DNA from: Carnegiea gigantea
Taxonomy: Eukaryota; Streptophyta; Magnoliopsida; Caryophyllales; Cactaceae
DNA length: 64,000 bases
Direction: 5' to 3'
Assembly: GCA_029747015.1 (NCBI GenBank)
Contig: JAKOGI010000143.1
Span: 758,001 to 822,000 of the forward strand
Numbering within the stretch: the stretch's first letter is position 1; each line of letters starts with the position of its first letter. Of the stretch, positions 57,037 through 64,000 are shown piece after piece. The notes beneath the pieces are model-generated. The model was given only the letters and a program-made list of their open reading frames with translations. It searched no databases and was not told where the DNA came from. Made by a program: the position numbers and the translations under genes.

Positions 57037-60000
57037 CTAAAATGTGCTACTTGATGCAAGCTGCTCAGTATCTTCAAACTTGTAACGTTCATATACCTCT
57101 AACAGCATTTCTCGACAAGGTACTATGGCTCCAAGCTTGATGCACGCTAGAAATGCACCAGACAGCTTACGGTGAAGACTATAGGCCTCATCAGGTGGGG
57201 GAGTCAATCTGTGTTTCAGCATTGTTGCTCCTAGATTTGAAATGCTGTGAGTAATATTGTTGGCCCGAAAATCATAGCCACCGGCTTTTGAGAATGGTAA
57301 ACCAACAACAAAACCAGCCTGAACATGAGCATCCAACATTATCTCCGTCTCCTCCCCTGTCAAGAAGCCAAGCCTCCTAGACATCTGTATTATACCATCT
57401 CTGTCGCAATTTGCACAGGCAATAACCTGACAATATCAGTTTGTTCAAATAGAAATCAAATTGTTAGACTAAGAATATCATAATATGGTGTAGAAAAGAA
57501 GTATCATGGATAGCCTAGGACACACAACACATATTGAACCTAGAACAAGGTTTCACCCCAACTTTTCACACCCTGCCCTGTAACTTTCGGGTTTCCTCTA
57601 CTGGAAGATTTCAAAGCTCAGAAGACTTGGGATATTGATAGTGCTTCTCAGTTAACAGAACTAGGAGTTGGATCTCCTTTTTCTTGAGGTTGCACATGGC
57701 ACATCCCACACCTGCCCCTGGGGGGGGGGGGTTGGGGGTTTCAACTGCTTCACTATGGGATTTGTTGATCACAGGAGAGCCGCATAATAATACACAGAGG
57801 AAGAGCTTACCATTCTTAAATAATCATCTACAAAGGTTTTCGGATAATCTCGGGCTGCTCCAAAGTCTATGAGATTGATCACTCTTGACTCCTCATCATA
57901 CAAATAATTGCCCCAATTTGGGTCAGTCTGCACGGAAGCAAGCACATGAGTAAATTTTCTTTGCTTCCTTCATTTTAAAGATTGATATGACTTCACTGCA
58001 TGGAGAAAATTAAGGACATAAGAATTAGAAAATAATTTTCCTTTTATAGAAGTCCCTGCAGGTCTAAGTTGATAAAGAAACAATTCTCAGTAAAGACCAA
58101 TAAAAACCAACAAAAATGAGAAGCTTCTCTTTTTGTCATCGATTTCCTCGCTTCGCTGCATCTTTTCTCTTTGGATTCTTTAATCTGAGCCCCGGAGGGA
58201 ACCATTTCCCCCTTTTGTGTTCTAGCTTTTCACTATTTATTCATCATGATTGGTTTCATAAGGCCAGTGCTTGTTAGATTGTCTCTAGGGCTAAACTTTG
58301 TCGTTCCCCACAGCTACTGCTTTTATACTTGGCTATGTCCTAACCTTGAGTAAATGCATAGTTTTAAAAGGCGCAAGGCGCACCGAGGTGCATAAGGTCC
58401 CAAGGAGCAAGGCACAAGGTGCGAGGCGAAGGTGCATGCACCACAGATGTGAGACGCACTTCTATGGGAAAATGTTTAGAAGTCACTCACATTTCACAAA
58501 GCACATTTCAATACAACTCATAATACCGCCAAATGCATCAATATATGTTACATGTTATATTATCATCATAGTTCTCCAGAACACACTTACCGAAGGAAAG
58601 AAAAGAAGAAAAAAGGCAAAGATAAGGCCGAGCAAAAGAAGAAAAAGGGTGAAGATATAGCCTTGCATCCTTAGGCACACCTCATCCTCTCAGAGGCGCT
58701 GACCTGGTCCCATCACACCGAGGCACACTCTTTAAACGAAAAGTAAATGCAGTGAGCTTCAATTGGTCATATTGTCATTGTTCATTGAAAGTTTGTACTT
58801 ACCTGTGTTTGAATTCGACGGGAGTTTTATATCAATCTTTTCCATGCCTTGTTTGTGTCAATTGTCAAACATAGTTCGTGTTTCCTTAGTGTTCTCCTAT
58901 CTCATGGACTTCTCTACCAACAATCCTATACTTCAGGCATGTCTTATTGTAAAGGTTGGGGGTATGAAGAGCAAGGAAGTGACTCGTTTGTGTTTTGGGA
59001 CTCAGAATGTGGAGAAACTTCAAGTTGAAGAAAACCAAGCTATGATACAAAGCTAAATTATAGCGTGTATCCAAGAGACTAAGTGGATGCGATTGAAGGT
59101 TCATGATTGACAGGTTTAAGTTATGGTAGTCATACATAGAAAAAGGAATGCACTTGGTATTACTCTGCATAAGGAGTTGCAGATAAAGTATAGGCACGAC
59201 CCAAAAAAAAATAAAAAATGACAACATTATGGCAATTAAACTAGCTCACGGACGTGAGATTATCAATTTTCCACAACTAGTGCTTTCATGGTACAACCAA
59301 TGAATTCTATTATAATTTACTTTCTCATCGAATTTCTATTTTTGGGGGCCAAGGAAGGGGGGGGGGGGGGGGAGCAGGGTTAAAAAAGGTTCCATCTGTG
59401 ACATAGTTATCAGGTGGAGTCTGAAACCCATGCCACTAGATGAACTGACGAACATCGAATACCAAACTGAAAACATGCACAAAAGTCAAGTGTATTCATG
59501 TCTACATGGACTTATATAGTCAGAACTCTTGAAAGAAAAGGAATAAAATGCAAATGAATGAGGAAATTGCCTGCATAAAGCGGAAGATAAACAATTCCAT
59601 CAATGTAAGCTCCAGTAACTTCTTCCCGACATAATTGCGAGTCTCCTGATCTAGTAATGCCACTTTATCAATGGTTATACCTGACAATGAATCAATTATT
59701 TTCGCTTAGCATTTGCCAAGATAAAATGTAATAATCCTGTTAACTGCAACAGCGAAAAGTGAACAACAATAATTTAAATGTTAACTAATAATTTCTACAC
59801 AAATAAACAAAAATAACACAAACTAATAAATTGATTGCTAGGTTTAGGAAGAAAACTAAATTAAATGCTCATTATATGTCGAGGGGCAGTATCTTAAGTG
59901 TGGAAATAGAAGGAAAGTACAAAATGGAAGATAAGCAACATAAAGAGAATAGTCTAAGTATTTCTTGGAGTTAAGCGCGTTAAGGACTAAGGAGGACAGT

Positions 60001-63000
60001 GGCCAGCCGGAGAGCAGGTTCTTGGACTTGGGGTAAAGTCACAGAAGGCTTAGTTCCCATTACCCACTGCATTTATAAGTATGGATCCCATCACTTGCGG
60101 GTTCAGGGAGGCCACAATCAAAATGACTGTCCAAAATGTCCAAAAGATCGAGGCCACTGTACAACAACCACTATACCAAGTATGCAGTCATGTCTACTGC
60201 TATTAAAAATCAATTTAACTTGTATGAGCTAAGAGAATTGCAATGAAGTTTCGAATTCAGCTGTACTCATAGGCATGCAACAACAATGAAGCAGCGCAAG
60301 TTATACGCTTGGATTGGGCTCTCAGAGTCCAAGGTGCAGATCTCTAGAAAATAGATATATATATCTAACTAGTAACTACCATATTAGGCTTAGCAGATAG
60401 CATCACAGAAGACCAAAAAGTAGCAAGTACAGATTGGTAAAAAGAAAATTGAAGAAAACACTTGCAGAAACATAAGTCAGGATTTAGTATGACTGAATAC
60501 GAAGACAAGAAGAGCAACGTATCCAAGTTGGCCATGGATTAACACAAAAATAAATTGAAGGAAAGAAAGCAAATTGATCATGCTTATCTGAGAATACATG
60601 ACCTGTGAAGCCCCAGGGCGATGTATGGATAAGGACAAGGTGAATAAGTAACTCTATTACATGAGGAGGCAAGATCAGAAGTCTATCTCAACTTTCTTGG
60701 GGCCTTTTTCACCACACTAACAAAAAAAGATAGCTAAACAAGCAATCCACTCGAGAATTTGCTCTCCTAGCACCTTTCCAGTTCTTTAATTCGAGCTACA
60801 CTTGGGGGGGGGGGGGGGCGCTTGCATTCACTAGGAAGAATGACTTGAAACCCATCTAATTGGAATCCCCAAATATATATGGAGTGAAGAGCGCATCGGG
60901 ATCTTTGGACAACTGAAATTCAAATTGCACAGGGAATTGCAAAGTTAGATACCAAAACAAAACCAGGGAAAATAAACACCTGTCTCATCCGTTACTACAA
61001 TAAGCGGAGACGGACGCAAAGGCAGGGATGCAAAAGAGAGAGAGATAGGATCAACCAACAAAATCATTATGTGATCTTTGGATTGCCTTGTTATGTCCAA
61101 ACCCAATTCAATCACCCAGAGCCCCGGCTAAGCAAGGTACAGCTGGCAGCCAAACAGGGGAGGAGATGTAGTAGCCTTACATCTGAATTATAGACAAGCT
61201 ACTTCCATTATACTATACCTTAGAGTAAAAACATTTCGACAGCTAAAATTACTATATGGACAAAAAGTAGAAAAGAGCTTCTGGAGACATTTTGCCATAG
61301 TCCACAACAATACAAGGTGAGAAGATTACAACCAAGATTCTTTTAAGCCATTCAAAAGCTTATTGCTATGCTTGGCAATGCTTGTAATTCCCCTCTGCCC
61401 CAAAATAATGGTCTCTTTTTCCTTTCATGGACGTCCAAAATAAAAGTCCTTACTATCATTAGTGTTAAAAGCCCTCTCACTTAGAATTAATAAAAAACAC
61501 TGCATTATACAGTGTTCCCTTAAAAATTTTCATTACCTAGGCAGGACACTTATTTTGGGATGGATGGAGTGTTTTTCCCCCCTTGACATTGCACTGTGCA
61601 CACTACCTAGGCAAGCATCTTGTTTGCATTTTGTTGCGAAGTTCATCACTTTTTAAGTTCATCATTATTCAGGCCTAGGTCTATCATACCAACATAAAAC
61701 ACATCACCAAGCTCAACTTGCTATCAAAATTCAGCAATATGGTTTAACATTGGCAGATTCAACATTGATAAGGGCTAGTTCACATCGATTTGACTTGTTA
61801 TTTTGCAAACAAAAACAGGTTTATTATATTAAAGAATAAGACACATGTTCATCACTTACAGATTCATAATATATAAGTTAACCATACATGAAAAGTAAGG
61901 TTCATTATTTTTGGTAAGAAAAGTAAGGTTCATTATTTAGGAGAAATCCAGGTTCCTCATTTATTCATGACAGGATCATCAGTTTGTACTCTCATCAATC
62001 ATAAACACTCAAGTTCAAAAGGCTACGGTCATCCAAAAAATCTCTTTTTTAATTTTTTGGTAGTTCATCATATTGTTACCCCAGTTGCAAATATCTTATT
62101 TTTTGTTTCAGTAGTTCTGTCACTAGTTCATCATTTTATTAGCCAGCAGGTAGGGTGGAAAAAAATAAAAAAAATCAATACAAAATGTATTAATGTCACC
62201 CTAAAAAAAAATTAATAAAATAAGCACAATGCAAACCTAGCATCATGTTAGCCTACATTGCATCACTTAACAGAAGTGGCATGCTAGACCACTACGAGCC
62301 ATAACTGCCTTTTCACTCCTCCCCCACCACCTTCTCACTGCCTGTGTAATTACCCGTATGCTTAAACATAAGATCTCAGTGCTGGTAAGATCTCTCGCCT
62401 GTCTTTACTCTCAACAATGTCTAGCTGATTGCCAAGAGGCCACCCAAAATAAGATGTTTAGAGGAATGGGATGGGGTCATGGGGCTTGTAGGAGGGGGGC
62501 CAATGTCGAAAGGAAGGAGGACCACTGAAGATGGGTTGAATTGGGTTTGCCAACCCATTTAATATAACAGTCTGATCGCAGGTTGGCTTTGAAAACAACT
62601 TAAATTCAGTAAAAACCATCAAATTACTTATTTTCTTGCAATAAGATCAAAATGTGCAGACTTCGGGTGTGCGCTAACATGGTTCAAGTTATTAATGCTA
62701 TTCTCACGTCCATCAAGAGCCTAACTTGACCTCATTTTGTCAGACAAGAGACACTCAAAACTGAAATAACTTAGCCAGGTGATTAAGACAAAAACGAACA
62801 CGATCCCCTCAAAAAAGAAAGGCAGGAAAAAAAGGAGGAATCAACAAAGACGATAACTCATATGATAGAACATTACAACTACAAAGAGGGGGGGGGGGAT
62901 GTACTTTAATAAGTTGTCAACATAGCCAATTTTCAAAAATAAGGGTGTGTTTGGTTAGAGGGAAAATTTTTTCATGAAAAGTTAGAATCCAATTTCTAGT

Positions 63001-63872
63001 GTTAGCAAGGTCATGAGCAAAAATCATCTTATGGGAAAATCATTTTCACCTAGCTTAAAGAAAATGCATTTACATTTTCAAACAACAGAAAATTCTTCTC
63101 TCACTCACTTTACTGGCATGGACATCCAACTGCATTAGCAGTGTTGCATCTGCAGTACCCATAGCAGTGCACATTGTACCAACATTTTAGGTCTATGTAG
63201 GACGGCCATCATTTCTTTGGACCATTGGATGGCTATCTTTCTCTTCACTCTGTGAGGCTCTGTGTTTTCCCCCTCTTTCTGTCTCTCTGATCTTATCTGG
63301 TATTCTAGTGATCTGATATGAAGTTTTTCTTTTAGTCTCTCTCCTCTTTTATTACATTGTTGCATGACAGAGACAGAGAGGAAAGTGGACACCTAGAGGA
63401 AACTTTTATGCGGCTGATTGGTTGATTTAACTAAAGGATTAGCTACTACATACAACTTCCCCCAACCAAACTCAACCTAAGATTGGAGTTGACTTGCTTC
63501 AACACGACTGGGTTACCACAATTCTAGGCAGCCAAGAATGAGCCATGAAAAGAGGAGCACAGCTATCAGTTTGGAGAAGTGGGAAATTTTTTAAACCGAA
63601 CTCAAGGCATGTTAACTGCATAATTTTAAGATTGCGCAATGAAATGCAGAAAGAACAAAAAAGTTACAAAATGTAAACATAAGAAATACATCAAAGAGTA
63701 TAAAGCTAGTACCGGAAACAAGTTCTGTACTCAGGACTTTTTTACTTGATAACTCTTTCACGACCGAAGGCACAAAAAACCCTTCTCTGTCAGAAATGAG
63801 GTTCCTAAATCGAATTTGGTTTCCTGCTTCCAACTCATAGTCACATTCACGTGATAATTCTTCTTTAGCAAC
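57037..63872 (-). CDS. COQ8: COQ8/ABC1-family kinase (ADCK3-like), 3' part
   Basis: Four minus-strand exons are inside the window: 63713-63872, 59571-59680, 57811-57927 and 57037-57426. They join in frame to 258 residues, the C-terminal half. The order is [43 protein letters not shown], the metal-binding [11 protein letters not shown] (DFG) motif, and a long helical tail ending EQLASSSTF. This matches mitochondrial ABC1/COQ8 proteins, atypical kinases or ATPases needed for ubiquinone biosynthesis. The KxGQ motif and presequence must lie to the right, outside the window. The intron between 59571 and 57927 has a GC donor (ATGCAG|GCAATT). The first intron (59681-63712) is 4032 bp and rich in MITEs. 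Confidence 0.94.
58361..58739. repeat. AGGCGC-type inverted-repeat element in a COQ8 intron
   Basis: The left end TTTTAAAAGGCGCAAGGCGC and the right end, in reverse complement TCGTTTAAAGAGTGTGCCTC, are loosely inverted. Both are rich in GGCGC/GAGGTGC words. Similar elements are common in plant introns. The class is unknown to me, and the boundary is approximate. Confidence 0.45.
61388..61571. mobile_element. Stowaway-like MITE
   Basis: The left end CCCCTCTGCCCCAAAATAAT and the right end, in reverse complement CACTCCATCCATCCCAAAAT, are variants of the CTCCCTCCGTCCCAAAATAA terminus of Stowaway/mariner MITEs. The length, about 184 bp, is typical. Confidence 0.75.
62943..63477. mobile_element. 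Tourist-like MITE, 535 bp
   Basis: Flanked by TAA at 62940-62942 and 63478-63480. The left end GGGTGTGTTTGGTTAGAGGG and the right end, in reverse complement GGTTGAGTTTGGTTGGGGG, are inverted repeats with the GTTTGGTT core of PIF/Harbinger MITEs. No transposase is encoded. Confidence 0.75.
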
Positions 63873-64000
63873 CTGAAAAAACAATAAATTTGTGAGATAA
63901 ATGAATACATAATTATCCGAAGTTTCAAGCATCCTGGACTGACCACACAGCACAGTGTTGCACGTCCAGAAAGGTGGTTAGTATTGAAATCAAACTCAGG

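Larger units (their letters stand above)
59681..63712 (-). other. Large intron of the COQ8-like gene
   Basis: No coding sequence recognised. It contains a Stowaway-like MITE (61388-61571), a Tourist-like MITE (62943-63477), and G runs near 60805-60818 and 62888-62898. The rest is AT-rich, unclassified sequence. Confidence 0.7.

Overview
This window is nuclear DNA of a flowering plant. The evidence is spliced genes with plant-type architecture (a CC-NB-ARC-LRR resistance gene, a GARP/G2-like transcription factor, glycine-rich cell-wall-type proteins, photorespiratory T-protein, a COQ8/ABC1 kinase), AT-rich intergenic DNA, and typical plant transposons (Ty1/copia and gag-only LTR elements, solo LTRs, L1-type LINE ends, Tourist and Stowaway MITEs). 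I cannot fix the species. Codon-level reading of the exons is clean for the single-copy genes; the transposons are mostly decayed.

Layout. 1-10.4 kb is one dismantled resistance-gene paralog. A promoter fragment (1-174) and a coiled-coil fragment (about 9990-10400) match the leader and first codons of the intact NLR at 12085. Between them lie a solo LTR (175-1161) and a Ty1/copia element (1200-9840) that itself contains a nested gag-only LTR element (5201-8972). 10.4-15.7 kb holds a Tourist-like MITE, a repeat-built promoter and the intact two-exon NLR. 19.3-22.7 kb is a five-exon GARP transcription factor ending in an EAR-type repression motif, with MITEs in two introns. 25.5-26.2 kb is a small secreted glycine-rich protein. 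27.4-29.8 kb is a transposon patch: two 5'-truncated LINEs with clear target duplications, one of them inside a MITE.

32.2-42.2 kb is a tandem duplication of a large glycine-rich protein gene. The first copy (33916-35721) is intact. The second has lost its ATG, carries a solo copia LTR with a perfect 5-bp target duplication, and has a one-base loss in a G run. A third solo LTR (36662-38033) lies between them.

44.6-50.3 kb is a minus-strand, six-coding-exon gene for a conserved-looking protein that I do not recognise. 52.5-56.1 kb encodes the T subunit of the glycine cleavage system. 57.0 kb to the right edge is the 3' half of a minus-strand COQ8/ABC1 kinase gene, convergent with the T-protein gene; it contains a GC-AG intron and a 4-kb intron full of MITEs.

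The genes do not form an operon-like or clustered pathway. T-protein and COQ8 are both expected in mitochondria, but their adjacency is probably coincidental. I found no convincing wholly new system. The most informative signals are the nested retroelement history of the NLR locus, a GGCACG/CGTGCC palindrome shared by three different LTR-element families, the decay of the glycine-rich duplicate, a patch of copied filler DNA inside the copia element, and the unidentified minus-strand gene.
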